A stretch of DNA of 64,000 nucleotides from Intrasporangium_A sp039812505 (lineage in GTDB: Bacteria; Actinomycetota; Actinomycetes; Actinomycetales; Dermatophilaceae), in NCBI RefSeq assembly GCF_039812505.1, contig NZ_JBDIAQ010000003.1:12605-76604 (forward strand), given 5' to 3'. This document shows positions 25,587 through 37,669 of this stretch, piece by piece. A model generated the notes under the pieces. It made no database searches, had not been told where the DNA came from, and was given only the letters and a program-made list of their open reading frames with translations. The position numbers and the translations under genes were made by a program. The number at the start of each line of letters is the position of its first letter. Position 1 is the stretch's first letter.

Positions 25587-27332
25587 TCAGAGGTACTGAC
25601 CGGTGTTGGCCGTGGCGATCGACCGGCCGGGCGAGCTGCCGTCCTTGCCCTTGATCAGCGTGCGGATGTAGACGATGCGCTCGCCCTTCTTGCCGGAGAT
25701 CCGCGCCCAGTCGTCGGGGTTGGTGGTGTTGGGCAGGTCCTCGTTCTCCTTGAACTCGTCGAGACAGCTGGTCAGGACGTGCTCGACGCGGATGCCCTTC
25801 TGTCCCGTGGTCAGGTAGTCCTTGATCGCCAGCTTCTTGGCGCGGTCGACGATGTTCTGGATCATCGCGCCGGAGTTGAAGTCCTTGAAGTACAGGATCT
25901 CCTTGTCGCCACCCGAGTAGGTGACCTCGAGGAAGCGGTTGTCCTCGACCTCGGAGTACATCCGCTCGACGGCCGCGGTGATCATGTCCTCGACCGTCGC
26001 CCCGCGATCGCCCTGGTGCTCGGTCAGGTCGTGCTCGTGCAGCGGCAGGTCGGTGGTCAGGTACTTGGTGAAGATGTCGCGGGCGGCCTCGGCGTCGGGG
26101 CGCTCGATCTTGATCTTGGCGTCGAGCCGGCCGGGCCGCAGGATGGCCGGGTCGATCATGTCCTCGCGGTTGGACGCGCCGATCACGATGACGTTGTCGA
26201 GCCGCTCCACGCCGTCGATCTCGGCGAGCAGCTGCGGCACGATGGTCGTCTCGACGTCGCTGGAGATGCCCGAGCCGCGGGTGCGGAACAGCGAGTCCAT
26301 CTCGTCGAAGAAGACCACGACCGGCGTGCCCTCGGACGCCTTCTCCCGCGCGCGCTGGAAGATGAGCCGGATGTGCCGCTCGGTCTCGCCGACGTACTTG
26401 TTCAGCAGCTCCGGGCCCTTGATGTTCAGGAAGTAGCTCTTGCGCTCGGTCGGGTCGACGCCCTCGCGCTCGGCGACCTTGCGGGCCAGGGAGGCGGCGA
26501 CGGCCTTGGCGATGAGGGTCTTGCCGCAGCCGGGCGGACCGTACAGCAGGACGCCCTTGGGCGGTTTGAGGGCGTGCTCGCGGAACAGCTCAGGGTGCAT
26601 GAACGGCAGCTCGACGGCGTCGCGGATCTGCTCGATCTGCCCGGCCAGGCCCCCGATGTCCTCGTAGGCGACGTCGGGCACCTCCTCGAGGACGAGCTCC
26701 TCGACCTCCAGCTTGGGGATGACCTCGTAGACGAAGTTGCTGCGCGGGTCGAGCGTCAGGGCGTCGCCGACCCTGACGTGCTCGTCGCGAAGCGTCTCGG
26801 CGGGCCGGCAGACGCGTTCCTCGTCCCCGTGGGTGACCACCACGAGCCGGCCGTCGGACAGCTTCTCCTTGATCGTCACGACCTCGCCCACCCGCTCGTA
26901 CCCGTGGACGGACACGACGTTCAGGGCCTCGTTGAGCATGACCTCACGGCCCGCGCCCAGCTCTCGCGTGTCGACCGACGGGCTGACCGCCACGCGCATC
27001 TTGCGTCCACCGGTGAGGATGTCGGCCGTGCCCTCCTCGTCGACGTCGACGACCAGCCCGAACGTGCTCGGTGGCTGGGCCAGCCGGTCGACCTCCTTCT
27101 TCAGGGTGACGATCTGCTCCCTAGCCTCCTTGAGGGTGCGCACGAGACGCTCGTTCTGGGTCGACAAGGTGGTCAGGGAGGTCTGGAGATGGTTCAGGCG
27201 GGCCTCGAGCTCACGGGCCCGCTCGGACCCCGAGGCGGTCCGGCGCAGGCCGTGGACCTCCGACTGCAGAGCCTCCCGGTCGCGATCGCCCGGCGCACCG
27301 CCGGTTGGCGTCCCACGGGTCTCGTCGGTCAT
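25587..27332 (-). CDS. arc: Proteasome-associated AAA+ ATPase Arc/Mpa
   Basis: A 581-residue ATPase that recognises Pup through its N-terminal coiled coil, unfolds the target and feeds it to the 20S core. Visible parts are the coiled coil (about residues 18-85), tandem OB domains (about 90-220), Walker A GPPGCGKT (265-272), Walker B VVFFDEMD and sensor IVIGASNR. The C-terminus ends GQYL, giving the penultimate Tyr needed to dock on PrcA. I chose the ATG at 27332 with GAGGAGG upstream. In most relatives arc directly precedes dop; here two genes on the other strand lie between. Confidence 0.97.
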   Translation of the reverse strand: MTDETRGTPTGGAPGDRDREALQSEVHGLRRTASGSERARELEARLNHLQTSLTTLSTQNERLVRTLKEAREQIVTLKKEVDRLAQPPSTFGLVVDVDEEGTADILTGGRKMRVAVSPSVDTRELGAGREVMLNEALNVVSVHGYERVGEVVTIKEKLSDGRLVVVTHGDEERVCRPAETLRDEHVRVGDALTLDPRSNFVYEVIPKLEVEELVLEEVPDVAYEDIGGLAGQIEQIRDAVELPFMHPELFREHALKPPKGVLLYGPPGCGKTLIAKAVAASLARKVAEREGVDPTERKSYFLNIKGPELLNKYVGETERHIRLIFQRAREKASEGTPVVVFFDEMDSLFRTRGSGISSDVETTIVPQLLAEIDGVERLDNVIVIGASNREDMIDPAILRPGRLDAKIKIERPDAEAARDIFTKYLTTDLPLHEHDLTEHQGDRGATVEDMITAAVERMYSEVEDNRFLEVTYSGGDKEILYFKDFNSGAMIQNIVDRAKKLAIKDYLTTGQKGIRVEHVLTSCLDEFKENEDLPNTTNPDDWARISGKKGERIVYIRTLIKGKDGSSPGRSIATANTGQYL

Positions 27333-27386
27333 GTCGGCCTCCTCGTCCGCGCTACCTGACACTTCGACAGTAACTCGCACTCCTGT

Positions 27387-28445
27387 CTATCCGTCGGATG
27401 TTTCGGTGAGTGAGCGTCGCAGTCGGCGCAGCCGCCGGTCTGACTTGACCTGTTCGCCGAGGGCCGCCGGGGTCCAGCGCGCGTCGTCGAGACCGCCCGG
27501 GATGCCGGGGTCTGCCGCCGTGGTCGCGCCGGCGGCGTCGTCCGGGTGCCCGCTCCCGGGATAGGAGCCCTTCGCGGGACGGCGCGTGCGCTCGGGCGGC
27601 AGCACACCCGGGGCCAGCCGCCGGGTCGTGATGAGGAAGCCGGTGTGGCCGTGCATCCGGTGCTGGGGCCGGACGGCCAGGCCCTCGAGGTGCCAGCCCC
27701 GCACGATCGACTCCCAGGCGTTCGGCTCGGTGAACCCGCCCTGGGCCCGGATGCCCTCGGCGAGCCGACTGAGCTGGGTCGTGGTCGCGACATAGCAGAT
27801 CAGCACGCCCCCGGGACCCAGTGCCGTCGCGACCGCCTCGAGGCACTCCCACGGGGCGAGCATGTCGAGCACCACGCGGTCGACCGACCCCGGCCCGAGC
27901 TGCTCGGGCAGGCCCTCGACGAGGTCGGCGACGTGCACCGACCACGCCGGGTGGTCCCCGCCGAAGAAGGCCCGGGCGTTGGCGCGGGCGATCTCGGCGA
28001 AGTCCGCACGTCGCTCGAAGCTGACCAGCCGGCCGGAGACGCCGACCGCGCGCAGCAGCGACATCGACAGGGCACCCGAGCCGACCCCCGCCTCGACGAC
28101 GACCGCGCCGGGAAAGATGTCTGCCATCTGGACGATCTGGCCGGCGTCCTTGGGGTAGACAACCGCAGCCCCCCGGGGCATCGACATGACGTAGTCCGGC
28201 AGCAACGGGCGCAGCGCGAGGTACTGGACGCCCGCGGTGTTGGTGACGACCGACCCGTCAGGGCGGCCGATCAGGTCGTCGTGCGGCAAGTAGCCCCGGT
28301 GCGTGTGGAACTCGCGCCCGGGCTCGAGGGTGATCGTGTGCAGCCGCCCCTTCGGGTCGGTCAGCTGGACCCGTTCGCCGGTCTGGAACACGCCACGCCG
28401 GTGGCGCAGTGGCTCGCCGTCGGCCGGTGGCGCGGGGCTGGTCAT
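27387..28445 (-). CDS. trmI: tRNA (adenine-58-N1)-methyltransferase TrmI
   Basis: A 352-residue methyltransferase. The N-terminal domain (GERVQLTDPKGRLHTITLEPG) and class I AdoMet site VVVEAGVGSGALSMSLLRA are typical of TrmI, which methylates A58 in the T-loop of tRNA. The following RVVLDMLAPWE contains the catalytic-domain Asp. The last ~60 residues form a basic/disordered tail. Location just upstream of arc is standard in actinobacteria. TAGACT lies 8 bases before the ATG (leaderless-type). The long in-frame upstream extension is a shadow. Confidence 0.94.
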   Translation of the reverse strand: MTSPAPPADGEPLRHRRGVFQTGERVQLTDPKGRLHTITLEPGREFHTHRGYLPHDDLIGRPDGSVVTNTAGVQYLALRPLLPDYVMSMPRGAAVVYPKDAGQIVQMADIFPGAVVVEAGVGSGALSMSLLRAVGVSGRLVSFERRADFAEIARANARAFFGGDHPAWSVHVADLVEGLPEQLGPGSVDRVVLDMLAPWECLEAVATALGPGGVLICYVATTTQLSRLAEGIRAQGGFTEPNAWESIVRGWHLEGLAVRPQHRMHGHTGFLITTRRLAPGVLPPERTRRPAKGSYPGSGHPDDAAGATTAADPGIPGGLDDARWTPAALGEQVKSDRRLRRLRRSLTETSDG

Positions 28446-28459
28446 GGCAGGACAGTCTA
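28446..28459 (-). promoter_or_regulatory. Leaderless promoter -10 box of trmI
   Basis: TAGACT (minus strand, 28454-28459) is 8 bases from the trmI ATG. It overlaps the last codons of the SSB-like gene. Confidence 0.45.
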
Positions 28460-28861
28460 GGTGCCACGAGGCACGCCCCTGGCCAGCCGCCGCAGGGCCG
28501 TGGCCTCCACCTCGTAGCGGCTCTGCCGCCCCGCCCCGACCGCGAAGAACCGGCGCCGCAGCGCGCCCTCGACCTCGACCCAGTCGCCCTCGCGCAGCCC
28601 GCCCGCGGACCGCCTGGTGCAGGCGGACCAGCACACGACGTCGATGGTGTCGACGGCCCGGCGGGGGGTCCGACCCCCGTCCCGGCCGGCGCGGGCCGGG
28701 TCGGGCGGGCGCGGGACGACGACCCGGAGCACGACGATGCGGTCGCCGCTCGGCAGCACCCGCTCCTCGGGCTCGGCCGGCACCCGACCGGAGAGACCGA
28801 CCTGGTTGCGGGGTGCCGGCCCCGGCGCCGGGGCCGTCCGGCGGCTGGCTGCCGCTGTCAT
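28457..28861 (-). CDS. Single-stranded DNA-binding (OB-fold) family protein
   Basis: A 134-residue SSB-like protein. The OB-fold signatures are NQVGLSGRVPAEPEERVLPSGDRIVVLRVVV and the later DTIDVVCW...GLREGDWVEVEGALRRRFF, matching the SSB family. It lacks the acidic C-terminal tail of the replicative SSB, so it is a paralog (possibly competence or repair related) rather than the main SSB. An AAGGAG site precedes the ATG. It lies 11 bases upstream of trmI on the same strand. Confidence 0.85.
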   Translation of the reverse strand: MTAAASRRTAPAPGPAPRNQVGLSGRVPAEPEERVLPSGDRIVVLRVVVPRPPDPARAGRDGGRTPRRAVDTIDVVCWSACTRRSAGGLREGDWVEVEGALRRRFFAVGAGRQSRYEVEATALRRLARGVPRGT

Positions 28862-29018
28862 GTCGAGCTCCTTCCGGTCCCGGCCATCGGGCCCGGTCCC
28901 AGAGTGCCGGGGGGTACGCGGTGGGACCAGGTGGGTGCGCGGCCCAGTGGACGACGCGTTGGTGGGCTCGGGGGTTGTGCACGGGTGGCCGGCGTGGGCG
29001 GATGTTTCGTCAACGACT

Positions 29019-29141
29019 GTGGTCCGGGTCGGTGCTGCCTGAACCGCGTGCTCCGGACCGGCGCTGCCTGAACCCCGTGCTCCGGGTCGGGAGCCCCGTG
29101 CTCCGGCTCGGCGCTGTCGCGTGGTCCGGGTCAGCGGTGCC
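29019..29141. repeat. Five degenerate tandem repeats upstream of the SSB-like gene
   Basis: Repeat starts are at 29019, 29048, 29077, 29098 and 29121. Each begins GTGSTCCGG and continues CGGCGCTGCC with variations. The first two copies are 29 bases, the third 21, the fourth 23, and the last runs into the final codons of the neighbouring protease gene. The 157 bp before the array (28862-29018) hold no other feature that I can see. Confidence 0.7.
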
Positions 29142-30288
29142 GGCGTCGGGCGAGCTCGGCCCCGACGACCTCGTTGACCCGTTCGGCACGGGCGACGCCC
29201 CGTACCGCCCTGGTCTGCTCGTCGACGACCACGGCGACGGACAGCGACCGCTCCCCCATCAGCCGCACGAGGTCGGTGAGCACCGCGTCGGCCGGCAGGG
29301 CCACGACCCAGTCGCGCCGCTCCGGCTGCAGGGTGGCCGACAGGCTGGTCGTCGCGCGCCGCGACTCCGGGACGTCGGTGATCGCCGAGCCCGGCACGAC
29401 CCCGACGGGCCAGCCGGCGCTGTCGGTGCCGATGATCACCACGGGTCGCCCGCCGGCCGACGCCGCGGTGACCGCCTGGGCCACGGTGCTGGACGTCGGG
29501 ACGAGAAGGGCCGGGTCGAGGACCGGCTCGACCGGCCCCGCGGTGGCCTCGTGGATGTGCCCGGAGCGGATCGCGTCAGAGGCGCCCTTCCAGAGGAAGG
29601 CGGCGATCAGGACGGCCCAGAGCAGGGTCGTGGTGTCCGGCTGGCCGCCCTGCAGCAGGGGGACGCCGACCAGGTAGGCGACGCCTCCCACCGCCAGCAC
29701 TCGCCCCAGCCAGCCCGCCGCGACCAGGCCCGTGCCCTTGCGTCCGGTGACCTTCCATACGAGCGCGCTGACGATCTGCCCGCCGTCGAGGGGCAGCCCG
29801 GGCAGCAGGTTGAACAGGCCCACGAGCAGGTTGGCCCAGGTGACCACGCCGACGAGCAGCTGCGCGGTCTCGCCCGTGACCAGGGGCAGCACGAGGTACC
29901 CGAGCACCGCCAGGACCAGGTTGGCCAGCGGGCCGACGACGGCGATGACGGCGGTCGCGCCGGGGTGCGATCGGGTCGCGTCGTAGACGGTGTGGCCACC
30001 CCAGACGTCGGCGACGATGCGGTCGACCGGGTGGCCGCTCCACCGGGCGGCCAGCGCGTGGGCCGCCTCGTGGACCAGGACCGAGACGAGCAGCAGCACG
30101 GCATACCCGAGCGCGACGAGGTAGCCGTAGGCCGGGCCACGGCCGGCCGTCCCGAGCCGCGGCCCGAACAGCACGATGATCACGACGGCGATGATCGGCC
30201 AGGACCGGCCCAGGTAGACGGGGATGCCGCCGAGGGACCCCATCCGCCAGCCGTGGGGCGAACGGGGCTGGCCTCCCGGTGTCGTCAT
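29131..30288 (-). CDS. Site-2 protease family zinc metalloprotease with CBS-like C-terminus
   Basis: A 385-residue membrane protease. The zinc motif HEAAH (His73-His77) lies in helix 3 and the third ligand Asp168 is in NLLPGLPLDGG, the S2P signature. About six membrane helices span residues 30-235. The C-terminal ~130 residues (LLVPTSSTVAQAVTAASAGGRPVVIIG, VLTDLVRLMGERSLSVAVVVDE) form a CBS pair. It resembles mycobacterial Rip3. S2P enzymes cut transmembrane substrates such as anti-sigma factors. The TAGTGT box is 6 bases from the ATG. The last codons overlap a degenerate repeat. Confidence 0.93.
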   Translation of the reverse strand: MTTPGGQPRSPHGWRMGSLGGIPVYLGRSWPIIAVVIIVLFGPRLGTAGRGPAYGYLVALGYAVLLLVSVLVHEAAHALAARWSGHPVDRIVADVWGGHTVYDATRSHPGATAVIAVVGPLANLVLAVLGYLVLPLVTGETAQLLVGVVTWANLLVGLFNLLPGLPLDGGQIVSALVWKVTGRKGTGLVAAGWLGRVLAVGGVAYLVGVPLLQGGQPDTTTLLWAVLIAAFLWKGASDAIRSGHIHEATAGPVEPVLDPALLVPTSSTVAQAVTAASAGGRPVVIIGTDSAGWPVGVVPGSAITDVPESRRATTSLSATLQPERRDWVVALPADAVLTDLVRLMGERSLSVAVVVDEQTRAVRGVARAERVNEVVGAELARRRHR

Positions 30289-30300
30289 GGTGGGACACTA
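30289..30300 (-). promoter_or_regulatory. Leaderless promoter -10 box of the site-2 protease gene
   Basis: TAGTGT (minus strand, 30295-30300) lies 6 bases from the ATG. Confidence 0.5.
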
Positions 30301-30351
30301 CGGCACCGCCCTCAGCCGTCGCCGCCGGTCGGGACTGTCGCCGGGGCGTCA

Positions 30352-30364
30352 TACAGTCGGGGGC
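30352..30364 (+). promoter_or_regulatory. Leaderless promoter -10 box of the RecB-like nuclease gene
   Basis: TACAGT (30352-30357) lies 7 bases from the ATG at 30365. Confidence 0.5.
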
Positions 30365-31204
30365 ATGCCGGCCGCCCTCTCGCCCAGCCGGGCCGCGGAC
30401 TTCATGGCGTGCCCGATGCGCTACCGCTTCCGGGTCGTCGACCGGCTGCCGTCGCCACCGACCCCCGCGAGCGCGCGCGGCACCCTGGTGCACGCCGTGC
30501 TGGAGCGGATCTTCGACCTGCCGCCCGCCGGGCGCACCCTCGATGCGGCCCGGCGTCTGGTGCCCCGGGAGTGGCAACGCCTCGTGCTCGCCGAGCCCGG
30601 CCTGGCCGACCTGCTCGCCGAGCGCGCTGGGCACGCCGACGAGTGGTTCGCGGCGGCCGCTGCGCTTCTGGAGACGTGGTTCGGCATCGAGGACCCCACC
30701 CGACTCGAGCCGGCCGAGCGGGAGCTGTACGTCGAGGCCGACCTCGACGGCCTGCTCCTGCGCGGCTACGTCGACCGGCTCGACGTCGCGCCCGACGGCG
30801 CGCTGCGGGTGGTCGACTACAAGACCGGCCGCTCCCCGTCCGAACGCTTCGAGGCCCGGGCACTGTTCCAGCTGAAGTTCTACGCGCTCGTGCTGTGGCG
30901 CCGGCGCGGCACGATCCCGCGAATGCTGCAGCTGGTCTACCTCGGCAACGGCGAGCTGGTCCGCTACGAGCCCGACGAGCAGGACCTCGTCGGGGTGGAG
31001 CGCAAGATCCGGGCGCTGTGGGCCGCCATCGGGCGGGCCGCCGCGACCGGCGACTGGCGGCCCAGCCCGGGCCGGCTCTGCGACTGGTGCGAGTACCGTC
31101 CGATCTGCCCGGCCTGGGGCGGCACGCCGCCACCGCTGCCGGACGATGCGGGCACGCTCGCCCTCGCCCCGGCTGCCTCGGACCCACTGGAGGGGGCCGG
31201 GTGA
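30365..31204 (+). CDS. RecB/Cas4-like PD-(D/E)XK nuclease with Fe-S cluster motif
   Basis: A 279-residue stand-alone RecB-type nuclease. Four cysteines are placed as in Cas4/AddB: Cys16 (FMACPMRY) and Cys239, Cys242 and Cys248 (LCDWCEYRPICPAW), the probable 4Fe-4S ligands. The nuclease core has His43 (TLVHAVLE), the acidic RGYVDRLD, and VVDYKTG with Asp151 and Lys153. Such proteins are widespread in actinobacteria near trmI/arc and are thought to act in DNA repair. No helicase domain is present. I chose the ATG at 30365; the longer frame is a shadow. Confidence 0.9.
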   Translation: MPAALSPSRAADFMACPMRYRFRVVDRLPSPPTPASARGTLVHAVLERIFDLPPAGRTLDAARRLVPREWQRLVLAEPGLADLLAERAGHADEWFAAAAALLETWFGIEDPTRLEPAERELYVEADLDGLLLRGYVDRLDVAPDGALRVVDYKTGRSPSERFEARALFQLKFYALVLWRRRGTIPRMLQLVYLGNGELVRYEPDEQDLVGVERKIRALWAAIGRAAATGDWRPSPGRLCDWCEYRPICPAWGGTPPPLPDDAGTLALAPAASDPLEGAG

Positions 31205-31388
31205 GCGCATTCGGCTGACCGTCGCGGACCGACCATGGCACCGGGCCTCGGTCGGCCACGACGGGCGCCGCCGAGCGACGCCCCGGGTCAGGCCGCGGGC
31301 GGTCTGTCCGGGCAGCCGAAGGGGCAGGCCCGGGCGCCTCTTCGGCACGCATCCGCCCGCCGGCGCCCCGGGCCACCCGCGCCGTCCC

Positions 31389-31400
31389 TAGCATGGACAG
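31389..31400 (+). promoter_or_regulatory. Leaderless promoter -10 box of the orphan eCIS-cargo-like gene
   Basis: TAGCAT (31389-31394) lies 6 bases before the GTG at 31401. The remaining 180 bp back to the nuclease gene show nothing else. Confidence 0.45.
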
Positions 31401-32126
31401 GTGAGCCTCCAGGCCAGGCTGCGTCACCCACTCGTGGATCCTTCCGAAGTGCAGCACACCGCCCGTCCTGCGCATGCCCCGGGGCCTGTCCCGGGTCGGC
31501 CGCCCTCGCCGCAGCTGGTGCTCTCGCTCCAGCGGGCCGTCGGCAACCACGCGGTCGCCACCCTGCTCGGCGGACCGAGCGTGCAACGCCTGGTCAGCAA
31601 GGACGACCTCTGGGACCACTACTTCGACGCCTACTCGTCGCGGATGAGGACCCGCGGCCGCATCGACCAGCGATGGACCGACGTGTTCTTCCACTTCGAG
31701 AACCGGCTCTACGGCGCCAAGGCCCAGGTCGCGACCGTCGGCGACGCCGCCTATGACGCGGCGGGGGTCCAGGACGCCCACGACAACCTCGCCGCACTGG
31801 GCTTCGCGGCGCTGCCGCCGAGCCCGGACCCGAACGTCGCAGCGGCACGCGCCGTCATCACCGTGGCGAACACCAGGTGGAGCGCCTTCCGGGGCAACGG
31901 CGGGCTCAACCGGGGCGCCTGGGCCGGCTCGGCCACCCACGGGGAGCAACCACCCAACTACGTGCAGACCGCAGCGGGGGTCATCGCCGAGCTGCGGAAC
32001 ATGCAGCTGGCCCAGGCGGGCCGGATCGGCTCGTGGTGGCTGATGGCCAGCGACACGGCACCATCCGGGAACGCGCTGCACCGTGGCGGCGTCGACGCGC
32101 GGGGCGACTTCATCTACCACCTGTGA
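31401..32126 (+). CDS. Orphan protein with eCIS-cargo-like N-terminus
   Basis: A 241-residue protein that I cannot assign to an enzyme family. Residues ~42-63 read LVLSLQRAVGNHAV then GGPSVQRLV, a signature common at the N-terminus of proteins associated with extracellular contractile injection systems (often ahead of a DUF4157 domain). The N-terminal ~40 residues are Pro/Ala-rich. The rest is a compact, Trp-rich domain (WDHYFDAYSSRMRTRGRIDQRW, SWWLMAS, final GGVDARGDFIYHL). No HExxH is present, so it is not the usual metallopeptidase. No sheath, tube or baseplate gene lies in the window. Its 3' end overlaps the convergent HAD gene by 17 bases. Confidence 0.75.
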   Translation: MSLQARLRHPLVDPSEVQHTARPAHAPGPVPGRPPSPQLVLSLQRAVGNHAVATLLGGPSVQRLVSKDDLWDHYFDAYSSRMRTRGRIDQRWTDVFFHFENRLYGAKAQVATVGDAAYDAAGVQDAHDNLAALGFAALPPSPDPNVAAARAVITVANTRWSAFRGNGGLNRGAWAGSATHGEQPPNYVQTAAGVIAELRNMQLAQAGRIGSWWLMASDTAPSGNALHRGGVDARGDFIYHL

Positions 32127-32811
32127 GGTCCGCGGGCGCGCCGGGCCGCGCGCCGTCGAGCAGGCGCAGCAGGTCCGCCGGGCCCACCCCCGCCAGGGTG
32201 CGGATCTGGACCGCGCCGGCCATCTCGGGGACCGGGACCACGTGGGGGATGGCGAGGGTGGGCACCCCCGCGGCCGTCGCCGAGCGGACGCCGGCCGGGG
32301 AGTCCTCGAGCGCGACGCACGCCGCCGGCGGCAGATCCAGCAGCCGGGCCGCGGCCAGGTACGGTTCGGGGTCCGGCTTGCCGCGGCGAACCTGGTCACC
32401 GGTCACCATCCCGCGGAAGGACCCGGTAGGCAGCCGGCCCACCACGGTGTCCGCCAGCGAGCGCCACGACATCGTCACGAGCACCGAGGGGACCCCGGTG
32501 TCGACCAGGCCCTGCAGCAGCTCGCGGGCTCCCGGCCGCCAGGGCACCTGCGCCCTGACGCGCTCGACGACCCGGCCCAGCAGCGCCTGGACCACCTCGG
32601 AGACGGTCAGCGGCAGCCCGGTCCGCTCCAGGATGATCGTGGCCGACACCTCGAGCGCGTTGCCGACCAGCGCGGCGGCGTCCTCGTCGGTCCACACCCC
32701 GCCGTGCTCGCCCACGAGCTCGTGCTCGGCCGCCATCCAGTACGGCTCGGTGTCCACGAGGGTGCCGTCCATGTCCCACAGCACTGCGGCGGGCAGGCCC
32801 GGGCGGTGCAT
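32110..32811 (-). CDS. HAD superfamily phosphatase/phosphomutase
   Basis: A 233-residue HAD hydrolase of the beta-phosphoglucomutase-like class. Motif I is VLWDMDGTLVDTEP (nucleophile Asp). Motif II is VLVTMSWRS. The Lys is in RRGKPDPEPYLAAA, and motif IV is VALEDSPAGVRSA. The ATG at 32811 is 2 bases from the metH stop, so it is probably in the metH operon. The open frame continues far upstream as a shadow of metH. Substrate is unknown. Confidence 0.92.
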   Translation of the reverse strand: MHRPGLPAAVLWDMDGTLVDTEPYWMAAEHELVGEHGGVWTDEDAAALVGNALEVSATIILERTGLPLTVSEVVQALLGRVVERVRAQVPWRPGARELLQGLVDTGVPSVLVTMSWRSLADTVVGRLPTGSFRGMVTGDQVRRGKPDPEPYLAAARLLDLPPAACVALEDSPAGVRSATAAGVPTLAIPHVVPVPEMAGAVQIRTLAGVGPADLLRLLDGARPGAPADLTGGR

Positions 32812-32813
32812 CG

Positions 32814-36599
<3,786 letters not shown>

Positions 36600-36807
36600 G
36601 GGGCTCCTCTCCGGGCTGCTCGCGCAGCGGCTGGGAACAGGGGACCGACTGATTCTACGTACGCGCCCCGGCCCGCTCCCGCGCGCCCGGGCCCGGGCCG
36701 GCGGACGGGGGGCGGCACGGGGCCGTCGGGCGGGCCCGACACCCGGCACCGGCATAGGCTGGAGGTGTGGCCGAAACGGTGGCCACGCCCATCGTCAAGG
36801 AGACCAG
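36600..36807. promoter_or_regulatory. Divergent promoter region, metH / PAC2 gene
   Basis: In this 208-bp gap TAGAAT (minus strand, 36651-36656) could be the metH -10, giving a ~50-base leader with the GAGAGGAG site. TAGGCT (plus strand, around 36716) could serve the PAC2 gene, whose leader ends in AAGGAG (36797-36802). No riboswitch fold is evident. Confidence 0.4.
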
Positions 36808-37659
36808 GTGCTCGACTTCGAGGAGCTTCCGGAGCTGCACGATCCGATCCTCATCGCGGCCTTCGAGGGCTGGAACGACGCCGGTGAGGCGGCCTCCGCG
36901 ACGGTCCGCCACCTGGCCGAGTCCTGGGACGCCGAGGTCGTCGCGGCCTTCGACCCGGAGGACTACTACGACTTCCAGGTCAACCGGCCCCGGGTGCAGA
37001 CCGAGGACGGCGCACGGGTCCTGGTCTGGCCGACCACGCGGATCCTGGTTGCCAGCGAGACCGGTTTCGACCACGACGTCGTGCTCGTGCAGGGCATCGA
37101 GCCGTCGATGCGGTGGCGGGCGTTCTGCGTCGAGCTGCTCGATCTGGCCGACCGGCTCGGGGTGCAGGCGATCGTCACGATCGGCGCGCTGCTCGCCGAG
37201 GTGCCGCACACCCGGCCGATCCCCGTGACGGCGACCGGTGAGGACGACACCGTCCGGCAGCGCTTCGACGTCGAGGGCAGCCGCTACGAGGGCCCGACCG
37301 GCATCGTCGGCGTCCTCACGCACATGGCCGGCGACCTGGGGATCCCCTCGCTGTCCGCGTGGGCGGCGGTGCCGCACTACGCCGGTGCCGCGCCCTCGCC
37401 GAAGGCGACGCTGAGCCTGCTCAAGCGGGTCGAGGCGCTGCTCGGGACCAGGGTGCCGCACGGCGAGCTCGAGGAGGACGCCCAGGCCTGGGAGCGCGGC
37501 GTCGACGAGCTGGCCCGCACCGACGACGAGGTCGCCGAGTACGTCCAGTCCCTCGAGCAGGCCCAGGACACCGCCGACCTGCCCGAGGCCAGCGGCGACG
37601 CGATCGCCCGCGAGTTCGAGCGGTACCTGCGCGGCCGCGACGACGAGGCCGGCCGCTGA
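36808..37659 (+). CDS. PAC2 family protein
   Basis: A 283-residue PAC2-fold protein (ILIAAFEGWNDAGEAASATVRHL, VVLVQGIEPSMRWRAF, VTIGALLAEVPHTRP, GIPSLSAWAAVPHY). The family is named for a eukaryotic proteasome-assembly chaperone, but bacterial members have no proven assembly role. The start is GTG 36808, five bases after AAGGAG. The long upstream frame is a shadow of the metH region. The S53 peptidase gene begins 10 bases after the stop, so the two are probably one operon. Confidence 0.93.
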   Translation: MLDFEELPELHDPILIAAFEGWNDAGEAASATVRHLAESWDAEVVAAFDPEDYYDFQVNRPRVQTEDGARVLVWPTTRILVASETGFDHDVVLVQGIEPSMRWRAFCVELLDLADRLGVQAIVTIGALLAEVPHTRPIPVTATGEDDTVRQRFDVEGSRYEGPTGIVGVLTHMAGDLGIPSLSAWAAVPHYAGAAPSPKATLSLLKRVEALLGTRVPHGELEEDAQAWERGVDELARTDDEVAEYVQSLEQAQDTADLPEASGDAIAREFERYLRGRDDEAGR

Positions 37660-37669
37660 GAGGAGCGAC

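Noticed and set aside
36600..36807. Cobalamin riboswitch upstream of metH
   Set aside because: The leader before the metH start is only about 50 bases from the likely promoter and lacks a recognisable B12-box or multi-stem fold.
36808..37659. PAC2 as a proteasome assembly factor for PrcAB
   Set aside because: Bacterial PAC2 proteins have no demonstrated assembly role and this gene is far from prcAB, so I kept only the family name.
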